DNA of 64,000 nucleotides. Source: Planctomycetota bacterium (GTDB lineage: Bacteria; Planctomycetota; UBA1135). The stretch covers positions 1 to 64,000 of the forward strand of contig JABHIE010000020.1 in NCBI GenBank assembly GCA_018671175.1, given 5' to 3'. Numbering within the stretch: the first letter of the stretch is position 1; each line of letters begins with the position of its first letter. The notes under the pieces are model-generated. The model did no database searches. It saw only the letters and a list, made by a program, of their open reading frames with translations, and was not told where the DNA came from. Shown piece after piece: positions 1 to 8,644 of the stretch. Position numbers and translations under genes: made by a program.

Positions 1-332
1 CGGACAAGCAGCAAATCGTGAATCAATGGCCGAAGAAGCTCAATCGGCTGTGCGTAGAAAAGCTGCGTGACTGCAGCCAAATGAGCCTCGCCTTGCTGAT
101 CAGCCGCGCCCTCTTGACGAAGATAAAACTGAGTCCATTCACTCGTCAAGAACTCATGTAATGCCTGAGCGTGAACGGGCGCGTCATCAAAGAAAAGCGC
201 GACCGGGCCGGGGACGGGAGGTGTGTCCCAGAGCATGCCACCCTCTACTGCGGGGTCGACAGCTGGCGCGCAAGCCGACGGCAATGCGCAAAAGGAAAGG
301 GCGAGAGAGGCGAGAAGGAGTGAGCGCATCAT
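1..332 (-). CDS. Secreted or lipid-anchored protein, partial (C-terminus outside window)
   Basis: Seen: an open reading frame runs off the left edge. It begins at tandem ATG codons (332 and 329) with a hydrophobic leader, MMRSLLLASLALSFC, followed by LPSAC, which could be a weak lipobox or a signal peptidase I region. The mature part seen (about 85 residues) is acidic and contains LFFDDAPVHA and QFYLRQEGAADQQ. Known: such leaders mean export across the inner membrane. I do not recognise the family and assign no function. It lies 64 bases downstream of the metzincin gene on the same strand, separated from it by a strong terminator hairpin, so it is probably transcribed separately. Confidence 0.6.
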   Translation of the reverse strand, partial: MMRSLLLASLALSFCALPSACAPAVDPAVEGGMLWDTPPVPGPVALFFDDAPVHAQALHEFLTSEWTQFYLRQEGAADQQGEAHLAAVTQLFYAQPIELLRPLIHDLLLV

Positions 333-347
333 GAGCAGAATAAAAGA

Positions 348-373
348 GCGGAGCTTGCCAAAGCGAGCTCCGC
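348..373 (-). terminator. Rho-independent terminator of the metzincin gene
   Basis: A perfect 8-bp inverted repeat (GCGGAGCT at 348-355, AGCTCCGC at 366-373) with a 10-base loop. On the minus strand it is followed by TCTTTTATT. It starts 24 bases after the stop codon of the metalloprotease gene at 397. Confidence 0.75.
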
Positions 374-396
374 CCAAAACCAATGAAGTGAAAAAC

Positions 397-1221
397 TTAG
401 TAGCGGTTTTTCTGGTTGTTCATCACGCTGCTGTGGTTTTGACCCGAGCAGTTTTCGTTATAGCTATGGAAGCCACCGAGAGCGCCCGTATCAAGAGTCG
501 CTTGCATGATGCAATTGTTGTCACAGCAATGCTGCAGCGTGTAGTTGTGGCCCGCCTCGTGCTGACAAATCGCACTTTGTGTGGTCTTTGAGCCGTAGTA
601 AGTCGTCAACTGCTTTGGCGCGCCAATATAACCAACGCCGATTGCATTGCCCGGTGTTGGGTCAGCGCTAAAAGCAATCATCATGTCTTGTCCGTTGAGG
701 TTGCCGCCTTCGCGATAGGCTTCGTCAAGCAATGCGCCGATGTCAGCACTATCGTTTGAATCCCAGCGATAACCGCGGCGAGGGACGAAGTTGATGCCCC
801 AATTGCTGTACAACGCGTCATCAGCGAGCTCTACCACATCAATGACATGGGTGCGCAAGGAAGCGGTGTTGGAAAATTTGGCGCGGTATTCTTCATCGAC
901 AGGGTGCGTGCAATTAACCGTTGCGCGCAAGCCATTGCCAGAATTGCCGTTTGGCTGAGGTGCGGCCAACATACCGAGCATGCTGTAGTAGGCTTCTTCG
1001 GCAGGTGTCCAGGCGCGGTCAAGCTGAAACTTGTCGCCATTAATTGTTGTGAAAACCTCAGAAGCAAAACGAGCGTCGTAGGCATCAACGGATGCGTAAT
1101 CAGAAACCGTAGGGAGTTGGTTCCAGGTTTGGCCTGTACTGTCGGTGTAGGGCCCAGAAGTCGTGAGCATCGGAGCTGCAACCGCAGCGGCGAGGAGGGG
1201 GATGAGGAGAGGAATTTGCAT
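397..1221 (-). CDS. Secreted metzincin-type zinc metalloprotease
   Basis: Exported zinc endopeptidase. The preferred start at 1221 gives a clean signal peptide (MQIPLLIPLLAAAVAAP); the frame is open further upstream. Near the C-terminus is HEAGHNYTLQH, the HExxHxxxxxH zinc and catalytic motif of metzincins. It is followed directly by CCDNNCIM, so the Cys-x4-Cys-x-Met spacing recalls archaemetzincins (family M54), while the CIM Met-turn also occurs in reprolysins. The final CxxC of typical archaemetzincins is not evident; only one later Cys (NENCSGQ) is seen. Mature length is about 255 residues. The substrate is unknown. It is the only protease in this run of secreted-protein genes. Confidence 0.8.
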   Translation of the reverse strand: MQIPLLIPLLAAAVAAPMLTTSGPYTDSTGQTWNQLPTVSDYASVDAYDARFASEVFTTINGDKFQLDRAWTPAEEAYYSMLGMLAAPQPNGNSGNGLRATVNCTHPVDEEYRAKFSNTASLRTHVIDVVELADDALYSNWGINFVPRRGYRWDSNDSADIGALLDEAYREGGNLNGQDMMIAFSADPTPGNAIGVGYIGAPKQLTTYYGSKTTQSAICQHEAGHNYTLQHCCDNNCIMQATLDTGALGGFHSYNENCSGQNHSSVMNNQKNRY

Positions 1222-1279
1222 GGAAGTGTGAGGCAAGAAAAGAAAGCTGTGTTCCGCAAAAAACGGGAACAAGCTGAAA

Positions 1280-1987
1280 TCAAAGCGAAACGCCTGAGGG
1301 GGAGTCTAGACCCCAACAAGCGAGCTGATACAAAGGTAGCAGACGCAAGAGGTCAGCAACAATGCCTTCGTCAAAATCTTCGCCGGCGGCATCAACGGCC
1401 GCTGCAGGCATTCTGGCCATGATTTCAACGATGTTTTGGCCTGGCTGCAATGTACCAGCGAGATCGCGCCAATCACGGTCGGTCATTTTCTCTAGTGCGC
1501 GAGCGCCTTTGCGGTCAATTTCGAGAGAATAACCTGGCGCAAAATGAGCCGCCTGCATCAATTCTTTCCGCCCAGGTGCATCTTCTGCGCGCTTGAGCAT
1601 TACATTTAAGTCATACCACGCGCCCTTATCGATGCGCAGCCCCCACCAGGCTCCTTGGTGATCGAGCCCCAGTTGGAAATGAAGATTATTAACCGCTGAA
1701 TCTAAATCTTTACCTAATTCGCGACCCAAAAATGACTGCAAGCCTTTCCGCGATTTCTTGTCGCGAAACAACATCGTGCGCTGACGACGGACGCGCTTGC
1801 CATTGCTCGCATGAGGGTTATGCAAACTTTCACGCCGATCGAGCCCTAAACCTTCAGCAGCAAAAGCCGCTTTTGCAGAATCACCGACAGCCTGCAAGCG
1901 GCGGCGGATTTCAAGACGACGGCCATTCCATTCTGGGTCGGATTGGAAGCGGTCGTTGTAGAGCTCAAAGTCGGCGAGAGTAAACAT
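1280..1987 (-). CDS. Conserved-looking cytoplasmic protein of unknown function
   Basis: A 235-residue soluble protein with no signal peptide or membrane segment. It is rich in Arg, Asp and Trp. A basic stretch (KRVRRQRTMLFRDKKSRK, about residues 64-81) suggests nucleic-acid or acidic-ligand binding, and a middle section contains WWGLRIDKGAWYDLN. I do not recognise the family. Its stop lies 58 bases upstream of the metzincin start and its ATG is 11 bases past the stop of the next gene, so it could be co-transcribed with the large membrane-anchored protein upstream. Confidence 0.65.
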   Translation of the reverse strand: MFTLADFELYNDRFQSDPEWNGRRLEIRRRLQAVGDSAKAAFAAEGLGLDRRESLHNPHASNGKRVRRQRTMLFRDKKSRKGLQSFLGRELGKDLDSAVNNLHFQLGLDHQGAWWGLRIDKGAWYDLNVMLKRAEDAPGRKELMQAAHFAPGYSLEIDRKGARALEKMTDRDWRDLAGTLQPGQNIVEIMARMPAAAVDAAGEDFDEGIVADLLRLLPLYQLACWGLDSPSGVSL

Positions 1988-1998
1988 CGCCGCAAAGC

Positions 1999-3912
1999 CT
2001 AATGCTTGCGGAGCACAACCTCAACCGACTCGCCTGATTTGATTTCGACGGGCACGGTTACGCCACTTTGAGAGAGGCTGACTTGATAAGTGCCGGGGCG
2101 CAAGCCGTAGATTGCAAATTGGCCAGCCGAGTTTGTTGGCAGAGACATGCCTTCGACGAGAAGGTCCCAGTTTCTATCGGCGCTTACAGTGCGCAAAGTA
2201 ATCGAGAGTTGCCCAACAGAGCCGCCATTCATGCTCACGACCTGCCCCATCAGAACCGATTTGTCAAAATCAAGTTGATGCAACTCGGCGGAGCAATCAT
2301 CTGGGACGCGAAGGGGCTGCATCGCCAAAGCAAGCTCGCTATGGTCAGGCCCAAAGCCTATTGCAAGCAAATGAAAGGCACCATCGGGCAACTCAGTCAT
2401 GGCAAAGTAACCATCTGGATTAACCCTAGCGGCTCGAATCGAGGCCGTACCCATTTCGCCAGCAAAGAGAGCGGTACGCCAATCAAACTCAGGTGCGCCA
2501 GCCACCTGCGGAACCTCGGCCTCAAAAACCGAACCCATTGCACCAACGCCACATTGAATCTCGACCTGAGTCAAGCCTGTAGGCATCACGCGGACGGCGT
2601 CGGTGAAGAAAGGGACACCTCTCAGCTCATCTGAACCAAGGAGCTCAATCTCATAATCGCCCGCCGGGATGCCGTCAACTCGAAATACACCGTCGGCGAC
2701 GGTCGCAGTGAATTTAGCTCCGTCGCCCAACAAACGGACTTCGCTAACGGCAATTTTGCCATAAGTCTCGCCCGTAATGATTTGCCCCATTAAAGAAGGA
2801 GCAGCCGTGAGCTCGACCACGACTTCAGTCGCAGTTTGCCCTTGCGCATATGAAAGCAGCTCGCTCGACCATGGCTCATAACCTGGGAGGTAGACCCACA
2901 AACGAAAGGGTTGCCCTGACTCAAAAGGGATCTCAAAAGTGCCATCACTGGTGGATTGCCTCATCTCGCCGTAAAGATCTTGTGACAGGTCAGACGAAAA
3001 ACTTTGGCGCATCGCGGGTGTAAGCATGCGGCCATTCACAAACTGAAGGTCTTGCAGCTCGACCCCAGGCTCGACCATGCGGACATCAGCAAAAGACAAT
3101 GGTTCGCCTTGGCTAGCCGAAAGCACTCGGCCTCTTAAAGCCGTAAGTGGAGTCAATCGAATGTCTTGATTAGACCAAACCGTTGGGCCGCTAAGTGGAA
3201 GCGAGCCCAAGGCCGCGCCCTCGAAGCCCTCAGCATTGAAGGCAATCAATACAGAAAGATCATCAACGGGAATGCCAACAAAAGCAAAACTACCATCAAC
3301 GCTTTGAATCGTTTTGCGAAGGTGCGGGTAGTGCGAAGTCGTCGTCGCGTTGACGCGATACTCGGTGCTGAATTCAATCGAAAACTCAGAAATAGGCACA
3401 CCTGTCGCCACATTAGACAAAACACCGCTCACCGATGAATAACTTGAAAGCTCAATCTCAACCTGTTGATGCTTCGACTCACCAGAAATTACGATGCGCC
3501 TGGTCTCGGCAACCCAACCCAAGCCATCAATCGACAATTCATAGGCACCCGGTGACAAACCTTCAGCAGCCCAATGGCCAGACTCATCTTTATGGATTGG
3601 AAGCGGCTGGTCAGCTTGCGAACTCCGCAAACTCAAGGTGGGCAAGATGATAGGCAACCCCTCATAAATGGGAACAATTTCAAGCCTGACTTGAATATGC
3701 TGAACGCTTTCGCGGCTTGGAGCTGCGTCAGGCCCCAGAAGAAAAGAAGCCTCTGAAGGCTGGGCTGTTTGGACAGCTGCCTTGTCGGCTTGGCTCAAGC
3801 CACCTTGCGGTAAGTTTGCAGGAACCCCAGAAAACACCGCGACAACGGCCACAAATGTAACCAATGCGAGAAGACTAACTAGAACTCTTTTCATGCGCAT
3901 GAGGAACTGCAT
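1999..3912 (-). CDS. Membrane-anchored protein with carboxypeptidase-regulatory-like beta-sandwich repeats
   Basis: A 637-residue exported protein. The N-terminus (possible ATGs at 3912, 3900, 3894) has a basic end and one long hydrophobic segment (VLVSLLALVTFVAVVAVF), so it is a signal anchor or uncleaved signal. The rest is built of several beta-sandwich units with the recurring pattern of a small-residue turn, PGxY and a beta strand: GLSPGAYELSIDGLGW, GIPAGDYEIELLGSDE, GLRPGTYQVSLSQSG. This is the carboxypeptidase D regulatory-like (CarboxypepD_reg/SpaA-like) fold known from surface proteins. No catalytic motif is visible. Likely role: an extracytoplasmic structural or binding scaffold. 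Confidence 0.75.
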   Translation of the reverse strand: MQFLMRMKRVLVSLLALVTFVAVVAVFSGVPANLPQGGLSQADKAAVQTAQPSEASFLLGPDAAPSRESVQHIQVRLEIVPIYEGLPIILPTLSLRSSQADQPLPIHKDESGHWAAEGLSPGAYELSIDGLGWVAETRRIVISGESKHQQVEIELSSYSSVSGVLSNVATGVPISEFSIEFSTEYRVNATTTSHYPHLRKTIQSVDGSFAFVGIPVDDLSVLIAFNAEGFEGAALGSLPLSGPTVWSNQDIRLTPLTALRGRVLSASQGEPLSFADVRMVEPGVELQDLQFVNGRMLTPAMRQSFSSDLSQDLYGEMRQSTSDGTFEIPFESGQPFRLWVYLPGYEPWSSELLSYAQGQTATEVVVELTAAPSLMGQIITGETYGKIAVSEVRLLGDGAKFTATVADGVFRVDGIPAGDYEIELLGSDELRGVPFFTDAVRVMPTGLTQVEIQCGVGAMGSVFEAEVPQVAGAPEFDWRTALFAGEMGTASIRAARVNPDGYFAMTELPDGAFHLLAIGFGPDHSELALAMQPLRVPDDCSAELHQLDFDKSVLMGQVVSMNGGSVGQLSITLRTVSADRNWDLLVEGMSLPTNSAGQFAIYGLRPGTYQVSLSQSGVTVPVEIKSGESVEVVLRKH

Positions 3913-3961
3913 GCCGCATTAGCGGCTAGATTCAGGGTGACTTAAGCCAAAACCAAAAAAA

Positions 3962-4417
3962 CTACATGACAACGCCTTCGAGGAAAGTGCGGACGCACTT
4001 GTAGCCAAAAATCGCATTACCCCACCGAGGGCAGCACTCAAAGGTGTATCGCATTTGAACACATTCGCCTGCTGGGCAATACCAATCACCCCAGTCATCG
4101 TCGGTGAAACCGGTTTTTTTCTTCCCGGGATGGACAATCGTGCCCGTTGTATCGCGACCAATAGTTTGCACCTTTTCATCATAGGCAAGGCGCACCTTTC
4201 CGAAACTGCCACTTGTGTTGCAAGCGATCTCGTCGCCCCAGCCATAGGCTTTAAAGCAAGCCGACACTTCAGGCGAATCTCCGCCCCAACTGCCCCCCTC
4301 GCCTGGGGTGATGGTATCGGCAACGATGGTCGTCGCTGAAGTTGGAGAAACCAAAAGAATGTAAAGCAGGCCAGCAGCTGCGGAACCGAAAATCCGCGTA
4401 ATGAAGGAATGTGTCAT
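3962..4417 (-). CDS. Small secreted cysteine-containing protein of unknown function
   Basis: The start at 4417 gives MTHSFITRIFGSAAAGLLY followed by ILLVSPTSA, a good signal peptide; longer in-frame extensions lack one. The mature part of about 125 residues has several cysteines (ACFKAYGWGDEIAC, WYCPAGEC, FECCPRW, YKC) that probably form disulfides, plus a basic segment HPGKKKTGF. No family is recognised. It is downstream of a strong terminator on the same strand, so it needs its own promoter in 4418-4497. An overlapping frame (3919-4323) is treated as a shadow. Confidence 0.55.
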   Translation of the reverse strand: MTHSFITRIFGSAAAGLLYILLVSPTSATTIVADTITPGEGGSWGGDSPEVSACFKAYGWGDEIACNTSGSFGKVRLAYDEKVQTIGRDTTGTIVHPGKKKTGFTDDDWGDWYCPAGECVQMRYTFECCPRWGNAIFGYKCVRTFLEGVVM

Positions 4418-4497
4418 GCAGCCATCGTATAGCCATGACTCAAAAGGTCTATAAAGTTGCAAAACTAGATGTAGGGGCCTACAGCGACTTCCACCAC

Positions 4498-4536
4498 AAA
4501 AAAAATGCGACCCCAATGCCGAGGCATCAGGGCCGC
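4498..4536 (-). terminator. Strong Rho-independent terminator
   Basis: On the minus strand a long imperfect hairpin (bases 4536 to 4507: GCG-CCC-ATGCC pairing with GGCAT-GGG-CGC, with single and double mismatches) is followed by A and eight T residues (4505-4498). It would end transcripts coming from the FG-GAP gene (stop at 4714) or from the RNA candidate just upstream. Confidence 0.75.
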
Positions 4537-4658
4537 AACTCCATCCCCTCAGATGGCACCTTTCGGTGTTAACCTATCGCTACTTCAAAAAAAGCAAAGC
4601 TTAGACAGGGAAAGTTTGTTCACCCCAAAGGGCAACCTGCGCAGTATAGGGTGAACAA
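4498..4658 (-). ncRNA. Candidate structured non-coding RNA or long structured 3' UTR
   Basis: The 296-base gap between the FG-GAP gene and the small secreted gene is full of pairing potential on the minus strand. In order: a perfect 10-bp helix (4649-4658 with 4616-4625) closing a 23-base loop that holds CTGCGCAG; a weak AAGC/GCTT hairpin with T-run; CACC-GAAA-GGTG with a GNRA tetraloop (4568-4557); CCATC/GATGG (4556-4541); and a terminator with T8. No known RNA family was recognised: c-di-GMP, fluoride, SRP and RNase P consensus elements were considered and do not fit. Confidence 0.35.
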
Positions 4659-4713
4659 CCTTTCAAGTAAACAAGTCTTTTACTTGTCATGAGTTAGGAC
4701 GATTTGCAACTTT

Positions 4714-6375
4714 CTACAGGCGGTTCAAGAAGAAGTAATCGTTGGTTTTGTCAACCGCAATGCCGCCCGTGCAAGGGACATAAAAATCGACATCCCCGTC
4801 GGCGTCGGCGTCGAAGAGAGCGCCAGAACTGGTGAAGAGCGTTTGGATGGGCCCTGGCGTCCAGAAAGTCGGGTCTTTCTCAAACATGCCTTCGATACCA
4901 TTTTGCGCGCCGCCCTGATTGAGGAAGAGGGTCGGGTGCCCAACGAATGGGAATGTGCCCGTACCAAACCACTCGGAAGGGAACAGCATGATGTCGAGGT
5001 CGCCATCGAGATCCAAGTCGGCGGTCTGCACGCCAATATTGATTACGCAATCTGGGTCGCCATTGGGGATCCAGTTAGCGTTCTTGTCGTCAAAGAAACC
5101 AGGCGCGGCGGCACCACGATTCATAAGCAAATCGCCGGTGTATTCAGCACTCAAACTGTAATGACTATTCGCCACAAGGATGTCAAGGTAGCCGTCACCG
5201 TTTAGGTCTGCCATGGTTGCGTCAGATGACTTATCGCCATCGCCCCAATTGAGCTCAGGTAATTGAGCCAGAGAGACATCAGTAAATTGCCCCGTGCCAT
5301 CATTGAGGAGCAAGATGTTGTTTGCGCCACCAGGTTGGGTCATGGCGAGATAGATATCAAGGTCGCCATCGTTGTCGATATCACCTGTGCAGGCATTAAG
5401 GCACTCAGCTTCTTGATTGTTCCAGCCAATCGATTCCGTCGCCGTATCAAGGCTGAATTGGCCATTTTGATTCAAATAGAGCGAGCCGATTTGATGAAGC
5501 ATGCCACTAGCGCCGTACGCCGTGCCGCCCATGATGTAAAAATCAGGGTAACCGTTTCCAGTGAAGTCGCCGACAACAGCGGAGTCAATTTCTGGGGCTG
5601 CGGTTGAAAACTCGGTATGCAAAGTGAAATGCCCTGTGCCATCATTGGCGAAGAGAGTGGCAGGAATTAAAACACCTGCAGCATCAAAACCACCCGTCGC
5701 CAAAATGTCTTGGTCGCCGTCTAGGTCAAAATCGAGGGCGAAAGAGTGGAATGCGCCATGGTTGCCTTGAGGAAGGCGAGTCGCTGTTTCATCTGTGAAT
5801 AGCCCCGAGCCGTCATTCGTCAAAAAGGCTACATGCGCTTGGTATGAAATCACAAGATCGAGATCGCCATCGTGATCGTAATCCACGGCGTCAGAGTCCG
5901 TGCCTGTTGCCGTGAAGGAAGACGCTGGCAAATAAGAGCTGGCGTCGAGCCACATGGCTTTGCTTGAAGCTTCGCCGATGAGTGCAATGCGCTCGCTTGC
6001 TTGATAATAGCCATTGCGATGCAATACAAAACCTTGTCCAAAGATGCGTTGGCCGCTCAAAATAGGTCGGCTAGGCAATGGGTAATCCACGCCAAAAACG
6101 CCCTGCGAATCAATCACGCCATCAAAGCGATAAGCTCCAGCAGGCATAATCCCAAGAACAGGGTTAGGTGCTGGGTAAACGATCGAAGCGGGTTGCCCAA
6201 ACATAACCGTGGCTGGGCGGCCAATTTCACTGGAATGAAGGCGGATGGTGAAAGTTGTGCCTCCGTAAAGGCCGCTGGTTTCAAGGCTGCAGTGAGAGCC
6301 CGCGTCTTGGGCTGAAGTGGCGTTTGTCAAAAGCAAAGCCGCAATGGAAAGGAGCGTGAGGAGAATGCTGCGCAT
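4714..6375 (-). CDS. Secreted FG-GAP/VCBS repeat protein (beta-propeller)
   Basis: A 553-residue exported protein with signal peptide MRSILLTLLSIAALLLTNA. From about residue 160 to the end there are at least seven Ca-binding DxDxDGDxD-type loops: DYDHDGDLDL, DFDLDGDQDI, DFTGNGYPDF, DIDNDGDLDI, DLNGDGYLDI, DLDLDGDLDI, DADADGDVDF. They are regularly spaced as in an integrin-alpha-like seven-bladed propeller. The N-terminal 120 residues form a separate module ending in a PLPSRPILSGQRIFGQGF-type segment that resembles modules in other secreted proteins of this window. No enzyme motif is seen. Likely role: surface adhesion or ligand binding. Confidence 0.85.
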   Translation of the reverse strand: MRSILLTLLSIAALLLTNATSAQDAGSHCSLETSGLYGGTTFTIRLHSSEIGRPATVMFGQPASIVYPAPNPVLGIMPAGAYRFDGVIDSQGVFGVDYPLPSRPILSGQRIFGQGFVLHRNGYYQASERIALIGEASSKAMWLDASSYLPASSFTATGTDSDAVDYDHDGDLDLVISYQAHVAFLTNDGSGLFTDETATRLPQGNHGAFHSFALDFDLDGDQDILATGGFDAAGVLIPATLFANDGTGHFTLHTEFSTAAPEIDSAVVGDFTGNGYPDFYIMGGTAYGASGMLHQIGSLYLNQNGQFSLDTATESIGWNNQEAECLNACTGDIDNDGDLDIYLAMTQPGGANNILLLNDGTGQFTDVSLAQLPELNWGDGDKSSDATMADLNGDGYLDILVANSHYSLSAEYTGDLLMNRGAAAPGFFDDKNANWIPNGDPDCVINIGVQTADLDLDGDLDIMLFPSEWFGTGTFPFVGHPTLFLNQGGAQNGIEGMFEKDPTFWTPGPIQTLFTSSGALFDADADGDVDFYVPCTGGIAVDKTNDYFFLNRL

Positions 6376-6649
6376 GATTCTGGTAGCGGCGTACCGCCGA
6401 TTTGGTTTGGTGTGTTGGTGATTTGGTTGTGAGTAAAGCAGAAAACTGCTTACAGCGGGATGAAATCCTCGCTTGCAATAAATGTAAATTGTGCGAAAGT
6501 GCGGGTGTCATGAAGCTGCCACAGGGCAGAATCGGTTGGGCCGATTGGACGCCGAACTCCTTTCTATACATGGGCTTACGAAATATAAATAAAACCCGAA
6601 TAAAACTACATTTGGATTTTCACTCAAAGCGCGTCATGCTTTTCGCCCG
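6376..6649. other. Divergent promoter region between FG-GAP gene and helicase
   Basis: A 274-base non-coding stretch. It contains two small hairpins on the + strand near 6430-6475 (GCAG/CTGC and GGAT/ATCC stems) and an AT-rich segment around 6580-6615 upstream of the helicase ATG. No convincing gene or tRNA is present; open frames crossing it have unlikely composition and overlap the helicase. Confidence 0.5.
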
Positions 6650-8644
6650 ATGCGCAAGCTCCTCTCCTCACTCAACCCAGAGCAAAGACATGCGGTCATG
6701 CATACCCAAGGCCCCGTATTGGTTTTGGCGGGTGCCGGGTCAGGGAAAACGCGAGTGATTACCGTGCGCACGGCGTATTTAATGTCAGGCGGAGTCCCGG
6801 CTGAAAATATTCTGTGCATGACATTCACCAAAAAAGCGGCCCGTGAAATGCGCGAACGGCTCAAAGGTATGGTTGGCAAAGATCGCGCGGACGGCCTGAC
6901 GGTTTGCACTTTTCACGCTCTTTGTGTGCAGATGTTGCGCGAGGCTGGCGAGAAGATTGGCCTGCCTAAGCGGTTTACAATTTGTGATGCAACGGATCAA
7001 ATTACTGTCGTGAAAAAGGTCTTGCGGCAACTTCATATTGCCGAGACCAGCGTCCGACCCTGGGACGCCAAATCGGCGATTTCACTTTGGAAAAACTGTC
7101 TCGTCTCACCCGAGCAAGCTCTTGATGCCGCATGTGATGATCGAGAGATTTTGATGGCTCATGCTTTTGAAAAATATGAAGAGCGACTGCTGCATTCACG
7201 GTTGCTCGATTTTGACGATTTGCTTTTGCGTGGTCTACAATTGTTAAAAGAAGACAAAGCGTCGCGCGAATTATTTCAAAACCGTTGGCAGTATTTAATG
7301 GTTGATGAATACCAAGACACCAACGCACCTCAATATGCAATCATTCAACACTTAACAGGTAAAAAGCGCAATTTATGCGTGGTTGGCGATGATGACCAAA
7401 GCATATATGGCTGGCGGGGTGCAGATGTATCCAAAATTTTGAGATTCCCTGACGATTTTCCAGGAGCCGAAATTGTTCGCCTTGAGCGAAACTATCGATC
7501 AACGGCGCCCATCCTTGAAGCGGCTAACAGAGTCATTGCAAACAATACAACAAGGCACGATAAAACCTTAATACCTGTGATTGAAGGTGGAGAGAAACCA
7601 CGAATCATGCAATGTGATGATGAGACACATGAGGCGCGCCTAATTTGCGATGAAATTCGTCTGCGCGTAGAAGGCGGCGATGCCTCGTTTGGGCAACACG
7701 CCATCCTTTTCCGCACTCAGACGCAGACGCGGGCATTTGAGGCTGAGTTGCGGTCTCGTGGTATTCCATATGTTTTGGTCGGCGGCATGAGCTTCTTTGA
7801 TCGAAAAGAAGTAAAAGATGTGCTTTGCTATTTACGATTGTTGGCAAATGCAGATGATGAAAGCGCACTCGTCCGCATTCTTGATGCACCACCGCGTGGC
7901 GTCGGGAAAGCTACGATGGCAAAGGCCGTTGACTGGGCGATTAAGCATGGCATCAGCGCCAACGCGGCGTTCCAGCACAGCGAAGAAGCTGGCATTGCAA
8001 AAGGCCCCGCTCGCGCTTACTCCGAGTTGCAGAGTTCGCTAGAGGTTTTACGCCTACAACTAGAAGAGGGTCGCGCCCTAACCGATGTCATGCGTGACAT
8101 GATCTCAGCCGTTGATTATCGTGCAGAAGTTGAGCGCAGCTACCCAGATGAGCAAGAACAAATGATGCGCTGGAACGCCGTCATGGAGATGCTTAACTTT
8201 TCGCAAAACTATGAAAGATCATGTAAGCGCAAAAAGAAGAAGCCGACGCTGCATGGCTTCCTAGAGGCGATTGTTCTTTCGGCGACCGAAGACACTTCTG
8301 CCGAAGATGCATCGAAGCGAGGGTCGGTTACTTTGATGACCCTTCATGCGGCCAAGGGGCTAGAATTCCCGCGCGTTTACTTAGTTGGTCTCGAAGAAGG
8401 CCTGCTCCCCCATCGGCGATCTGCTCTTGAAGACTCAATCCCGGAAGAGAGGCGGCTAGCCTATGTCGGCATCACACGCGCAGAGCGGCATTTGACGCTT
8501 AGTTTTGCGACGACTCGCGCCAAAATGGGCAAAGCCAAGACCAGTCATCCCTCGCGTTTCTTGTTTGAGATGACTGGCAAAGACCCTTACGACGGCTGGG
8601 TGCCGATTGAGCAGAGCCTAGGTTTTACAGGCCAATCGTCTTAA
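6650..8644 (+). CDS. UvrD/Rep-family superfamily 1 DNA helicase
   Basis: ATP-dependent 3'-5' helicase of DNA repair and replication restart. All SF1A motifs are visible: motif I AGAGSGKT (residues 27-34), motif II DEYQDTN (about 217-223), motif III GDDDQSIYGWRGA, motif IV LERNYRS, motif V LMTLHAAKGLEF with VGLEEGLLPH, and motif VI EERRLAYVGITRAERH. Length 664 is close to Rep (about 673) and shorter than UvrD/PcrA (about 720-740), so it could be either. It ends by overlapping the convergent M3 peptidase gene by 20 bases. Orthology needs a tree, so no symbol is given. Confidence 0.93.
   Translation: MRKLLSSLNPEQRHAVMHTQGPVLVLAGAGSGKTRVITVRTAYLMSGGVPAENILCMTFTKKAAREMRERLKGMVGKDRADGLTVCTFHALCVQMLREAGEKIGLPKRFTICDATDQITVVKKVLRQLHIAETSVRPWDAKSAISLWKNCLVSPEQALDAACDDREILMAHAFEKYEERLLHSRLLDFDDLLLRGLQLLKEDKASRELFQNRWQYLMVDEYQDTNAPQYAIIQHLTGKKRNLCVVGDDDQSIYGWRGADVSKILRFPDDFPGAEIVRLERNYRSTAPILEAANRVIANNTTRHDKTLIPVIEGGEKPRIMQCDDETHEARLICDEIRLRVEGGDASFGQHAILFRTQTQTRAFEAELRSRGIPYVLVGGMSFFDRKEVKDVLCYLRLLANADDESALVRILDAPPRGVGKATMAKAVDWAIKHGISANAAFQHSEEAGIAKGPARAYSELQSSLEVLRLQLEEGRALTDVMRDMISAVDYRAEVERSYPDEQEQMMRWNAVMEMLNFSQNYERSCKRKKKKPTLHGFLEAIVLSATEDTSAEDASKRGSVTLMTLHAAKGLEFPRVYLVGLEEGLLPHRRSALEDSIPEERRLAYVGITRAERHLTLSFATTRAKMGKAKTSHPSRFLFEMTGKDPYDGWVPIEQSLGFTGQSS

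Noticed and set aside
4664-4686. Terminator after the FG-GAP gene (CAAGTAAA/TTTACTTG)
   Set aside because: AT-rich stem without a T-run on the minus strand; the hairpin at 4507-4536 is a much better terminator.
4418-4713. Known riboswitch (c-di-GMP, fluoride) upstream of the small secreted gene
   Set aside because: Isolated words resemble parts of the consensus but the order and pairing of conserved elements do not fit.
6402-6758. 118-residue open frame upstream of the helicase
   Set aside because: Overlaps the helicase start in another frame and has no family resemblance; Cys-rich part is probably chance.
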